Source: Actinosynnema sp. ALI-1.44 (GTDB taxonomy: Bacteria; Actinomycetota; Actinomycetes; Mycobacteriales; Pseudonocardiaceae). From it: a stretch of 64,000 bases of DNA. The translations under genes were made by a program, and so were the position numbers. The notes beneath the pieces were generated by a model. That model was not told where the DNA came from. It was given only the letters and a program-made list of their open reading frames with translations, and did not search any database. The DNA lies in the NCBI RefSeq assembly GCF_001984155.1, contig NZ_MTQO01000029.1, forward strand, positions 1 to 64,000, given 5' to 3'. Shown piece by piece: positions 18,701-27,199 of this stretch; positions within the stretch are counted from its first letter, which is position 1; each line of letters begins with the position of its first letter.

Positions 18701-21700
18701 CTGGCGACTCGCCTGAACGACTGGACGACCGAAGGACCACGCCGCGCCGGAGTCAGCGCACTGGGCGTCGGGGGCACCAACGCACACGTGATACTCGAAG
18801 AGCCGCCGCGGCGTCGCACCTCGCCACCGTCTCCTGTGCCGACGATCGCTCCGCTGTCGGCACGGGATCCGGAGGCGCTCGCCGACCTCGTGGACCAGTT
18901 CCGGTCTGTCCGCGCCGCGCCTGCGGACATCGCTGCCACGCTCGCGTTGGGTCGTGCACACTTCGCCTGCCGGGCTGTGGCGATCGGTGGCGGCGGGTTC
19001 GTGGTGCGGGAGGCGTCGAAACCGTTGACGCGGACGCTGTTCGCGTTCTCCGGCCAGGGGAGTGCCCGATACGGCATGGCACGTGAACTGTACGATGTGT
19101 TCCCCGTCGTGCGTGACGTGCTCGACGAATGCGATCATGTCTACGGCGGCGGGCTGCTCGACCTGCTGCTGAACGACCGTGCCGAGGCAGTGTGGCCGAC
19201 GTTGACCGCTCAGCCTGCGCTGTTCGCGTTCGAGGTCGCGCTGGCGCGCCTGTGGGAGAGCTTCGGCATCACACCGGATGCGGTGACGGGGCACAGTCTC
19301 GGCGAGTACGCGGCTTTGTGCGTCGGTGGTGCGATCACGATGGCCGACGGGATGCGCCTGACCGGTGAGCGCGCGCGGCTGATGGCGGACAGTGAACCGG
19401 GCGGCATGGTCGCGGTGCACGCTGATATCGCTGTGGCACAGAAAATCGCTGATGCGACAGGGACCGTGCTCGCTGCGGTCAACGGATCCGAGGCGCACGT
19501 GTTGGCCGGTACGCCAGACGCGGTGCGCCGGGTCCTGGACCGTGCGGATGTGCGTACCACCCGGCTCGCACTCGACAGGGCTTTTCATACGGCGCTGATG
19601 GATGACGCGCTCGCGCAGTTCCGGGACTACGCGAAGACCGTCCCGTTGAACCCGTTGCGGGTGCGGTTCGTGAGCAGCCTGGACGGTCGGGAGCGTCCTG
19701 TCGGGTGGTTGCCTGATCCGGACTACCTGGTGCGCCAGGCGCGTCAGCCGGTGCGGTTCGACCTCGTGATGTCTGCTGTGGACGGATCCGACGTGATCGA
19801 GGTCGGGCCTGGGGAAGTCCTCACTGGACTGGGCGACGGTTGGCTGCCGAGCCAACGCGCCGGGGTCGACCGGGTCACCGCTCTCTGGCTCACTCTGGGG
19901 GAGCTCTACGTTCGTGGTGCTGACATCAACTGGGCGGCTGTGATCCGTGGTGGTTCCAGGATCTCGTTGCCTGTTTACCCCTTCAAACGCACCCGTTTCC
20001 CGGTGGAGGAAGCCGAACAGACGCCTGACGTCGTCCCGTCGCAGGGGCGGCTGCGCTCCGTGCGCGCTGTTGTGGCCCGTGTGCTGGGCGCGGAGGAGAG
20101 CGCGGTGACAGCCGACAAGTCGTTCTTCGACTTCGGCGCGGACTCGTTGACGTTGATGAGCCTGGCACGAGCGGTCGACGCGGAGTTCGGGGCAAAGGTG
20201 CCCGTGCGTACGCTTTTCGCGGACGCTGACACTCCCCGCAAGCTCGCATCGCTGATCGGTACCGAGCCGGAGATCGTCGATGTCCCCGACGAGCCGGAAA
20301 CGGTGAGCCGACCGGCGTCGGTCGTACAGGAGACGGTGGACCGCCAGTTGCGCCTCGGTGAACGCCTGGTCGACCTGATGGAACGGCAACTGGCGATGTT
20401 GACGACCAGTTCCGTCGAGCTGCCTCCGCAGAACACCGCCACCGTCGCTGTGCGGGAGCGCGATCCCGAGCCGGTGGTGCTTTCCGCGCCGCCCGAACCA
20501 GTTGTGCCCGACGAGCGGGCGACCCAGAGCGGTGGCGTGTCCTGTGACTTCAGTCTTTACTTCTTCGGGGACTACCCGGAACAGCAGGAGACGAACAAGT
20601 ACGAGTTGATCAACGCGGCCACCGAGTTCGCGGACCGGCACGGTTTCCATTCGGTCTGGCTGCCGGAGCGGCATTTCCATTCGTTCGGCGCGTTGTTCCC
20701 CAACCCGTCGGTGCTCGCTGCCGCACTCGCCGCCCGCACCAGAAGGATCAAGTTGCAGGCCGGCTCCGTCGTGCTGCCGCTGCACAATCCCATCCGGGTG
20801 GCGGAGGAGTGGTCGGTCGTGGACAATTTGTCCGGCGGCCGTGTCGGGCTGTGCTTCGCCAGTGGCTGGCACGCCGGGGACTTCGCGTTGGCGCCCCAGA
20901 ACTTCGGCAAGCACCGCGAGCTCATGTACGAACAGTTGGACACAGTGCGGCGGCTGTGGTCAGGCGAGGCGATCGAGGCCACTTCCGGCAGCGGCGAGCC
21001 CATCGACGTGCGGCTGTACCCCCGTCCGATCCAGCAACGGCCACCGATGTTCGTCGCGGTGGTGAGCAACCCGGACAGCTACCGGCGGGCTGCTGAAGAG
21101 GACCTCGGGGTCGTTACGAACCTGATGGTGCAGACCGTGGACCAACTCGCGGAGAACATCGCCCTGTACCGGCGCACCCGCCGTGAACACGGCCTCGACC
21201 CGGCCGCGGGCCGAGTCGTCGTGCTCGTGCACACCCACGTCGGCCCCGATGCCATAACCGAGGCCTACCAGCCGTTCTGTGCCTACCTGCGGTCTTCGCT
21301 GTCCCTGTTCGACCAGGTCACGAACAGCCTCGGGTTCGACATCGACCTGGCGAACACGCCTGAGGAGGACGTCGATTTCCTGCTCGACCAGGCTTACCGC
21401 CGATACTGCGAGTCGCGCGCGCTGATCGGTGCCGAGCAGGATGTCGCGGCTGTCGCCGACCGGCTGATCGCCGCCGGTGTGAACGAGATCGCGTGCTTCG
21501 TGGACTTCGGTGTGCCGACTCGGAACGTCATCGAGGCATTGCCTGCCGTCGACCGTCTGCGCGAGCGGTATTCGACGCCGCGGTTGCCGTTGTCGCCGGG
21601 GCAGCGACGAGTCTGGCTGATGGAACAGCTGCATCCGGACACCAGCGCGTATCACGAGCCCAAAGCCATCAGGTTCACCGGCCGGCTGGACGAGCGGAAA

Positions 21701-24700
21701 CTGATTGCCGCGCTGCAAGCTGCCGTGCACCGGCAACCTGAGCTGCGGACTGTCTTTCGCGAGCAGGACGGTGAACCGCATCGAGTCGTGCTGCCTGCCG
21801 TCGAGTTCGACTGCCCGGTGCTCGACTACACCGGCACCGACGAGACCACGGCCTTGCGCTCGGTGCTCAGCACGGTCGGCCGGGAGATCTTCGACCTGGC
21901 GGAAGGTCCGCTGGTGCTGGCCAGGCTGCTGCGGCTGGACGACGAGCACCACCTGCTCTTCCTGCTGGCGCACCACATCGTGTTCGACTCGTCGTCGACG
22001 GCGGTGCTCGTCCGGGACATGGCCGCCCACTACAGTGGCGGCACGTTGCCCACTGTGGACATAAGGGTGACGCCCGAACACAGCCGATCGGCCAAGGAGG
22101 CCGATCTCGAGTTCTGGCAACGAGAGCTGGCGGACGCCCCGGTGCTGCGGTTGCCGACGGACCGGCCCCGTCCGGTGGCACGGCACGCCGAAGGCGCGAG
22201 CTTCACGCACGAGTTCAAGTTCACGCGTGAACTGGCACGATTCTGCGCGAGCCACCGAGTCACACCGTTCATGGCCATGCTCGGTGCGGTCGCCGCGGCG
22301 CTCGGGCGGTTCAGTGGCCAGGACGACGTCGTGATAGGCACCGCAGTGACGAACCGGCCACCGGATGCCCAAGGTGAGGTCGGTCTGTTCCTCGACACGG
22401 TCGCGTTGCGGATGGACTTGTCCGGCGATCCGGCGTTCGCCGACCTGGTGAGCCAGGTGCGGGACCGCACCATTGCTGCCTACGAGCACCGCCACGTCGC
22501 GTTCGACGAGCTCGTCCGGGCGCTGAACCCGACGCGAGACGCGAGCCGCAACCCGTTGTTCCAGGTGATGGTGGAGTTCGAGAACGCCGAGGAAGTCGAG
22601 TTCGCGGCGCCGTTGACCGTTGATCTGCTCGACGTACCGAGTGATCGAGCGCCTTTCGACATCACGTTCTACCTCACGCAGCACCGTGCCGGGCTACGTT
22701 GCTCGGTCGAGTACGACACAAGGCTGTTCGACGAGGTCACAGTGCGTCGCGTCCTCGATCTCGTCGAGGCAGTGCTCCGCCGCGCGATGGCCCGTCCCGA
22801 TGCGGTGTTGTCCGAGCTGGTGACGCTCACCGAGCACGATCGGGCCGCGCTGAACTCGTGGCAAGGCGCGCCGGTCGCGGTGCCGTCCGAAGGTCTGCAC
22901 CATCTCGTCGAACGCCAGGCCGCCGATACGCCGGACGCCGTCGCATTGCTCGGGCAGGACATCGAGGTGTCCTACCGGGACCTGGACAAACACGCCAACC
23001 GGGTGGCCAGACGGTTGCACGAACGCGGGATCGGCCCGGGGGACTTCGTCGCGGTGCTCCTGCCGCGTGGTGCCGAGCAGATCACCGCGATGCTAGGCGT
23101 TCTCAAGGCCGGTGCGGCCTACCTGCCAATCGATGTGGATACGCCCAAAGCGCGGCGCGAGTACATGATGGCGGATTGCGCGGTCGCGCTCCTGCTCACG
23201 ACCGAGGTCCTCAGTGAGTGGGGGAGCGCGGACGACCTGGACTCCGCGCCACCCGCAGTGACCACAACGCCGGACAGCCCGGCGTACTGCATCTACACAT
23301 CGGGGTCGACTGGGCGGCCCAAAGGCGTGGTGGTGCCCCACCGCGGGCCGGTGAACCTGGTTCGTTGGCAGTTGCGGCACCACCGGGCGCTGCGCACGCT
23401 GCAGTGGACTTCGACGGCGTTCGACGTGAGCGTGCAGGAGATCTTCACGACGCTCGCCGCTGGCGCGACGCTCGTGCTGATCACCGAGGACATGCGGCAC
23501 GACGTGCCTGCCGTGGTGGCGAAGTACGACGTCCAGCGATTGTTCCTGCCTTTCACGCCGTTGAAGTATCTCGTGGAGTCGCTGCCGTCCCTGCCGTCGT
23601 TGCGTGAGATATTCTCGGCGGGGGAGGCTTTGTCCGTCACACCAGCGTTACGCCGGTTCCTGGCCGAGCACCCTTCCTGCGCGTTGTACAACCAGTACGG
23701 TCCGACCGAAACGACGATCATCGTCACCTCGCAGCTGGTCGACCACGAGAGCGAATCCCGCCCACCGATCGGTGCGCCGATCGACGGCGTCGAACTGCTG
23801 TTGCTCGATTCCGGTGGTCGTGAGGTTCCCGTTGGCGCGGTGGGGGAGATCCACATCGCCGGAATCGCAGTAGCCCAGGGCTATGTGCGGTCGCCGTTCA
23901 ACGGTGTGTACCGCACGGGTGATCTTGGCCGTTGGCGGGCGGACGGTACGGTCGAGTTCGTCGGCCGGATCGACGACCAGGTGAAGATCCGCGGTCACCG
24001 GGTCGAACCCGGCGAGGTGCAGGCCGTGCTGCAGGAGCTGGACGGCGTCGTCGACGCCGCTGTGGTGGCTCGGCCTGACGTGCACGGAGAGCCGGAACTC
24101 GTCGCGTATGTGGTCTCCGGTCGCGGGGACCTCGCTGACGAGCTCGCCGAGTGGTTGCCGGGCCACGCCATACCGCGACGGTGGGTGCAGCTCGATCGCC
24201 TGCCTTACAACACAAGCGGAAAGCTGGATCGCGACCGGCTCCCGGCGCCGACATACGGGAGGGCGAGGAACGACGACACGCCTGCGGACGACCTGGAGCG
24301 GTCACTGCACGCGGCGTGGTGCGCGGAGTTGGGCAGGGAGTCGGTGCCAGTCAACGCGTCGTTCTTCGAACTGGGCGGCCACTCGTTGACGGCGATCAGA
24401 CTGGTGAACCGGATAGCTGCCGAACACCGGCTGAAGCTGTCCATCACGGACTTCTTCCACGCGCCGACGATCCGCGCTGTGGCAGCACGACGGCAGACGG
24501 AGTTGCCGATGACGTCGTTCCTGCGCAGGCTCTGGCAAAGACACCACGAACGCGTCGACCCGGCTGTGTACAACATCGCGCATCGCGTCGACGTGGAAGG
24601 GCCGCTGGACCTGACCGCGCTGACCCAGGCGTTCACCGAACTGGTGCGCAGGCATGACGCCTTGCGGATGAGATTGTCCGACGACACGATCCAGGTCCTG

Positions 24701-25717
24701 GCGCAGGTTCCCGTTGAGCTCCCGGTCACCGACCTGGACCCGGATGACGTTGAGCGGTGGTGCCGGGAGCAGGTGGGCGAGGTGTTCGTACTGACCGAGG
24801 CACCTCTGTTCCGGTTCCGCCTGGCACGAATCAGCGATGCTCGGTGGGTACTCGTTGTCGTGTGGCACCATTCGGTGTGCGACGCGTGGTCGCTCGACAT
24901 CTTGTGGCGTGAGATCGGCGAGCTGTACCGAGGGACTCAGCTACGACCGCCTCGAGCACAGTTCGCGGAGTACGTTCGCTGCGAACGAAGCAACCTCGCT
25001 CCACCCCGGAGAGCGGAGTTGGAAGCTTTCTGGCGCAAGGAGTTGGACGGCGCCAGGTTGCGCTTGGCCTTGCCCGTCGACCATCCGCGCCCTGGCAGGT
25101 TGTCCGGCCGCGGCGCTCGTCACGAGTTCGTGGCCGGTGCTCCGGTCGCTCAAGGGGTCCGCAGACGGGCTGCCGAGTTCGGAAGCACTCCCTACATGGT
25201 GCTGGCCGGGGCCTTCGCGGCGTGGATATCGGATCTCTGCGGCCAGCCGGACATCGTGCTGGCCGCGTCGAGCGCGAATCGCCTGCAGGGCGACCACGAC
25301 GAAATCGTCGGTCCGCTCGGTGACGCGGTACTGCTGAGAGTACGCCCGGACGGCGGTTTTCCAGACGTGGTGGCTCGGATGGCCGAAACGGTGTACACGG
25401 CGCTCGACCACCAGGCTCTGCCCTTGACCGAGGTCGCGCGGCTGGTCGCCCCGTCCGAGGCGGATGGCCTCTTCCCGACTGTCCTGTTCACCGTGGTGAC
25501 AACGCCCGCGCCGACGTTCGGCCTGCCCGGCGCTACGCTGCGCGAACTGTCCCATCCTGGTATGGCTCGCAACGAGTTGTACGCGGTGATCATCCCGTCC
25601 GACGACACCATCCGCGTGGTGTTCGAGTACTCGACCGATCTTTTCGAGGAGTCGACAATCCTCGCCTGGGGGGAGAGCTTCCTGGCTGTGTTGGCCGAAC
25701 GCTGCACGCCACAGTGA
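15704..25717 (+). CDS. Hybrid NRPS-PKS: AL-ACP-KS-AT-ACP-MSL-C-A-PCP-C
   Basis: This 3,337-residue assembly-line protein begins with an acyl-AMP ligase (about 10-535; SSGSTGQPKAAQLT near 165) and ACP1 (545-612, Ser574). The KS spans 626-1035 (Cys782, His916, His956) and the AT 1110-1395 (Ser1198 in GHSLGEY, His1295 in RAFH). ACP2 is at 1448-1520 (Ser1481). A luciferase-like FMN monooxygenase (1612-1955) of the MupA/Atu3671 type follows. The C domain spans 1961-2390 (HHIVFDS at 2090-2096) and the A domain 2398-2850. The PCP is at 2862-2935 (Ser2894) and a second C domain at 2937-3337 (HHSVCDA at 3055-3061). There is no thioesterase. Predicted chemistry: activate an acyl starter, extend it once with a malonyl-type unit, hydroxylate it and couple one amino acid. 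The last C domain then needs a partner. GGGGGA precedes the ATG; a TTA codon is at 23648. Confidence 0.93.
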   Translation: MTWLSGPDLILTEDDPRDVVGALRRAAESHPDAGVMVVADGVRRLITYPQLLAQACRILTGLRAHGVRQGDHVVLSGLALADFFPALWACVLGGITPAAVADPADEGGPAMERLRHTWRLLGEPLVIANAVPASFASSAVVTVASCLRYEPAVEFADVDDDDVVVLMLSSGSTGQPKAAQLTQRALVRFAASTRRLLDVRPGDVSLNWLPLDHSGAFLLSHLVEVFAGCTNVHAPTSYVLADPTRWLDLIAEHRANHSWAPMFAYQLVADAVTDQTWDLSCVRTLLCGGEQIMLPVLDRFMDAVGVGPGCIVPAWGMAETTTAITYGRLADPHAVHRVRKSSLGGELLYADDDTPEHDVSTFVAVGPPAHETRLRVVDDRGVVLPDRHIGRLHISSPRVTPGYLNDPAATAAAFSEPDWLDTGDLAFLSDGQLVITGRHKDVIVLKGHNHFAHEIEQVAATAPGVRPGEVAACGVPDERSGTEQLAIFFVGGDDDNRTAQAIRRVLHQRLRLTAAHVVAVAELPRTPSGKVQRAKLRDRLVVDTLGVVAESVAAVLGMPVARNKPFYEAGLDSVLLVRLRDRLERELGREIAQTALFEHPTVEALTAYLDAVAVAAAPRPAEPPQDTRIAVIGMALRFPGARSVDEFWANLRAGVDSVSVFGTDDPDRVPVMGVLEDVDAFDAEFFGMNGREAAVTDPAQRLFLEVCYHALEDAGHAGTSEVAGVFAGSGSNLYGQQARAAVTGDSAAAMQAVIGQAPDFLATRVAYRLGLTGPAIGVQTACSTSLVAVHLAVQSLLAGEVDMALAGAAAVHLPQQSGYRRGAPLSPTGRCRPFDAEADGTVGGNGVAAVVLKRLDRAIADGDTVHAVLLGSAVNNDGASKAGFSAPGVAGQVDVIRRALTRSGVRADSISYVEAHGTGTELGDPIEFEALTRAFRADTERSGFCALGSVKANVGHLDSCAGMAGLIKTVLMLRHGELVATLNLSRPNPGLRLDDSPFVLATRLNDWTTEGPRRAGVSALGVGGTNAHVILEEPPRRRTSPPSPVPTIAPLSARDPEALADLVDQFRSVRAAPADIAATLALGRAHFACRAVAIGGGGFVVREASKPLTRTLFAFSGQGSARYGMARELYDVFPVVRDVLDECDHVYGGGLLDLLLNDRAEAVWPTLTAQPALFAFEVALARLWESFGITPDAVTGHSLGEYAALCVGGAITMADGMRLTGERARLMADSEPGGMVAVHADIAVAQKIADATGTVLAAVNGSEAHVLAGTPDAVRRVLDRADVRTTRLALDRAFHTALMDDALAQFRDYAKTVPLNPLRVRFVSSLDGRERPVGWLPDPDYLVRQARQPVRFDLVMSAVDGSDVIEVGPGEVLTGLGDGWLPSQRAGVDRVTALWLTLGELYVRGADINWAAVIRGGSRISLPVYPFKRTRFPVEEAEQTPDVVPSQGRLRSVRAVVARVLGAEESAVTADKSFFDFGADSLTLMSLARAVDAEFGAKVPVRTLFADADTPRKLASLIGTEPEIVDVPDEPETVSRPASVVQETVDRQLRLGERLVDLMERQLAMLTTSSVELPPQNTATVAVRERDPEPVVLSAPPEPVVPDERATQSGGVSCDFSLYFFGDYPEQQETNKYELINAATEFADRHGFHSVWLPERHFHSFGALFPNPSVLAAALAARTRRIKLQAGSVVLPLHNPIRVAEEWSVVDNLSGGRVGLCFASGWHAGDFALAPQNFGKHRELMYEQLDTVRRLWSGEAIEATSGSGEPIDVRLYPRPIQQRPPMFVAVVSNPDSYRRAAEEDLGVVTNLMVQTVDQLAENIALYRRTRREHGLDPAAGRVVVLVHTHVGPDAITEAYQPFCAYLRSSLSLFDQVTNSLGFDIDLANTPEEDVDFLLDQAYRRYCESRALIGAEQDVAAVADRLIAAGVNEIACFVDFGVPTRNVIEALPAVDRLRERYSTPRLPLSPGQRRVWLMEQLHPDTSAYHEPKAIRFTGRLDERKLIAALQAAVHRQPELRTVFREQDGEPHRVVLPAVEFDCPVLDYTGTDETTALRSVLSTVGREIFDLAEGPLVLARLLRLDDEHHLLFLLAHHIVFDSSSTAVLVRDMAAHYSGGTLPTVDIRVTPEHSRSAKEADLEFWQRELADAPVLRLPTDRPRPVARHAEGASFTHEFKFTRELARFCASHRVTPFMAMLGAVAAALGRFSGQDDVVIGTAVTNRPPDAQGEVGLFLDTVALRMDLSGDPAFADLVSQVRDRTIAAYEHRHVAFDELVRALNPTRDASRNPLFQVMVEFENAEEVEFAAPLTVDLLDVPSDRAPFDITFYLTQHRAGLRCSVEYDTRLFDEVTVRRVLDLVEAVLRRAMARPDAVLSELVTLTEHDRAALNSWQGAPVAVPSEGLHHLVERQAADTPDAVALLGQDIEVSYRDLDKHANRVARRLHERGIGPGDFVAVLLPRGAEQITAMLGVLKAGAAYLPIDVDTPKARREYMMADCAVALLLTTEVLSEWGSADDLDSAPPAVTTTPDSPAYCIYTSGSTGRPKGVVVPHRGPVNLVRWQLRHHRALRTLQWTSTAFDVSVQEIFTTLAAGATLVLITEDMRHDVPAVVAKYDVQRLFLPFTPLKYLVESLPSLPSLREIFSAGEALSVTPALRRFLAEHPSCALYNQYGPTETTIIVTSQLVDHESESRPPIGAPIDGVELLLLDSGGREVPVGAVGEIHIAGIAVAQGYVRSPFNGVYRTGDLGRWRADGTVEFVGRIDDQVKIRGHRVEPGEVQAVLQELDGVVDAAVVARPDVHGEPELVAYVVSGRGDLADELAEWLPGHAIPRRWVQLDRLPYNTSGKLDRDRLPAPTYGRARNDDTPADDLERSLHAAWCAELGRESVPVNASFFELGGHSLTAIRLVNRIAAEHRLKLSITDFFHAPTIRAVAARRQTELPMTSFLRRLWQRHHERVDPAVYNIAHRVDVEGPLDLTALTQAFTELVRRHDALRMRLSDDTIQVLAQVPVELPVTDLDPDDVERWCREQVGEVFVLTEAPLFRFRLARISDARWVLVVVWHHSVCDAWSLDILWREIGELYRGTQLRPPRAQFAEYVRCERSNLAPPRRAELEAFWRKELDGARLRLALPVDHPRPGRLSGRGARHEFVAGAPVAQGVRRRAAEFGSTPYMVLAGAFAAWISDLCGQPDIVLAASSANRLQGDHDEIVGPLGDAVLLRVRPDGGFPDVVARMAETVYTALDHQALPLTEVARLVAPSEADGLFPTVLFTVVTTPAPTFGLPGATLRELSHPGMARNELYAVIIPSDDTIRVVFEYSTDLFEESTILAWGESFLAVLAERCTPQ

Positions 25718-25783
25718 CCGCTGCGACACAACTGGGACACGACAGGGACGGGCCGCGGACGCGTGGCTCCTAACTTCGCGGCT

Positions 25784-27172
25784 GTGAAAACCACCTACCG
25801 CATGATCGCGATCGTCGTGGTCGGCGCCACGGCCGCACTGGGCGCCGCTGCGGGCGCCGATGCCCGTCCCGCCGTAACGGATGCTTACGACGCGCTGCAC
25901 TACGACGTGAGCCTCGAGTACCGCTCCGGCTCGAAGGACATGGCGGGCACCACCACACTCAAGGCCAGGGCCACCGGTGCGTTGCCGAGGTTCGCGCTGG
26001 ACTTCGGCGGCGGCCGGGTCAGCCAGGTCACGGTGAACGGGCGACCCGCCAGGTTCCAGGCCAGCGGCGAGCGCTTGCTGGTCACCCCCAAGCCGCTGGC
26101 CCGCGGCGCGGAGTTCTCGGTCACCGTCGACTATGTGGTCACCAGGTCCAATGGACCGGACAACCGCGGTCCATGGCGGGAGATCGATGACGGCTTCGCC
26201 ATCTCCCCGCAGAACCACCAGACCATGCACCACGTGTACCCGTGCAAGAACGACATCGCGGACAAGGCCACGTACACCATCAGCGTCACCGCTCCCGCCC
26301 ACCTGACCGGGGTGGCGAACGGCGATCTGACGCAGACCCGGCAGCTGCCTGGCGGCCGGACCGCGCGCACCTATCGCATGGTTCACCCGATGCCCGCGCA
26401 CGACGGGCAGATCGCGGTCGGCCCCTATTCGCTGATCACCCGCCCTGGCCCGGACGGGGTCACCATTCGTGATGTCGTGCCGACCGCCCAGGCCGACCAG
26501 CTCGAGAAAACGCTGGCCAGGACTGACGACCAGCTGCGGTGGCAGACCGCGAGGCTGGGTGCCTACCCCTTCGGCACCTACGGGATCTTCGCCCCGCTGG
26601 GCACCATCAGCCCTTTCGAGAGCCAGACGATGACCACCATCGCGGCATCGACACTGGCCAGTGACCCGGCGGACTACTTGCGAACCCATGAGCTCAACCA
26701 CCAGTGGTTCGGTGCATCCGTCACCCCCGTGAACCTCGACGACGACTGGACCGCCGAGGGACACGCCCACTTCTACGGCACCTGGTACGACTCCGAGCTG
26801 AGCCAGCCCGGTTCCCCTGATGCCTTCGCCGCGGGCATGCGGTTCAACTACGAGATGGACCAGGAGAACCGTGACCGTGAGGGAGCCCCGGCGCGGCCCA
26901 AGCCGGTGTCCGGCCAAACCCAACGCGTCGGTGGGGCGCTCGCGCTGTACGCGCTGCGCCAAACCGTTGGCGCGCAGACCTTCGAGCGGATCGAACGCAC
27001 GGTGGTGTCGCGGTTCAAGGACGGTGTGATGAGCACGGCCGACTACATCACCGTCGCGAACCAGGTGTCCGGGCGTGATGTCAGCGGCCTGCTCAAGGAC
27101 TGGCTGTACGGCACCAAGACCCCGCCGATGCCCGGACACCCCGACTGGAAGCCCGGCACCCCCGCCTCCTGA
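25784..27172 (+). CDS. Secreted M1-family-like metallopeptidase (first of a pair)
   Basis: This is an exported zinc aminopeptidase-like protein. A short basic start and the hydrophobic stretch IAIVVVGATAALGAAAGADA form a signal peptide. An N-terminal beta domain precedes the catalytic motif HELNHQWFG near residue 302. It is followed 18 residues later by DDWTAEGHAHFY, giving the third zinc ligand as in M1 enzymes. It is shorter (about 460 residues) than classic M1 enzymes and lacks their last domain. No good ribosome site marks the start: GTG 25784 gives the most signal-like start, GTG 25763 and ATG 25802 are alternatives. It lies 66 bases after the synthetase and just before a paralogue, so a product-maturation or resistance role is possible but unproven. 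Confidence 0.82.
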   Translation: MKTTYRMIAIVVVGATAALGAAAGADARPAVTDAYDALHYDVSLEYRSGSKDMAGTTTLKARATGALPRFALDFGGGRVSQVTVNGRPARFQASGERLLVTPKPLARGAEFSVTVDYVVTRSNGPDNRGPWREIDDGFAISPQNHQTMHHVYPCKNDIADKATYTISVTAPAHLTGVANGDLTQTRQLPGGRTARTYRMVHPMPAHDGQIAVGPYSLITRPGPDGVTIRDVVPTAQADQLEKTLARTDDQLRWQTARLGAYPFGTYGIFAPLGTISPFESQTMTTIAASTLASDPADYLRTHELNHQWFGASVTPVNLDDDWTAEGHAHFYGTWYDSELSQPGSPDAFAAGMRFNYEMDQENRDREGAPARPKPVSGQTQRVGGALALYALRQTVGAQTFERIERTVVSRFKDGVMSTADYITVANQVSGRDVSGLLKDWLYGTKTPPMPGHPDWKPGTPAS

Positions 27173-27199
27173 ACCCCGCACTGGCCCAAGGAGATCTCT

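Noticed and set aside
17270-20914. 1,214-codon open frame antisense to the synthetase
   Set aside because: It lies opposite the KS-AT region, whose active-site motifs are intact on the plus strand. Long antisense frames arise from high third-position GC; the product is arginine-, glutamine- and histidine-rich with no domain.
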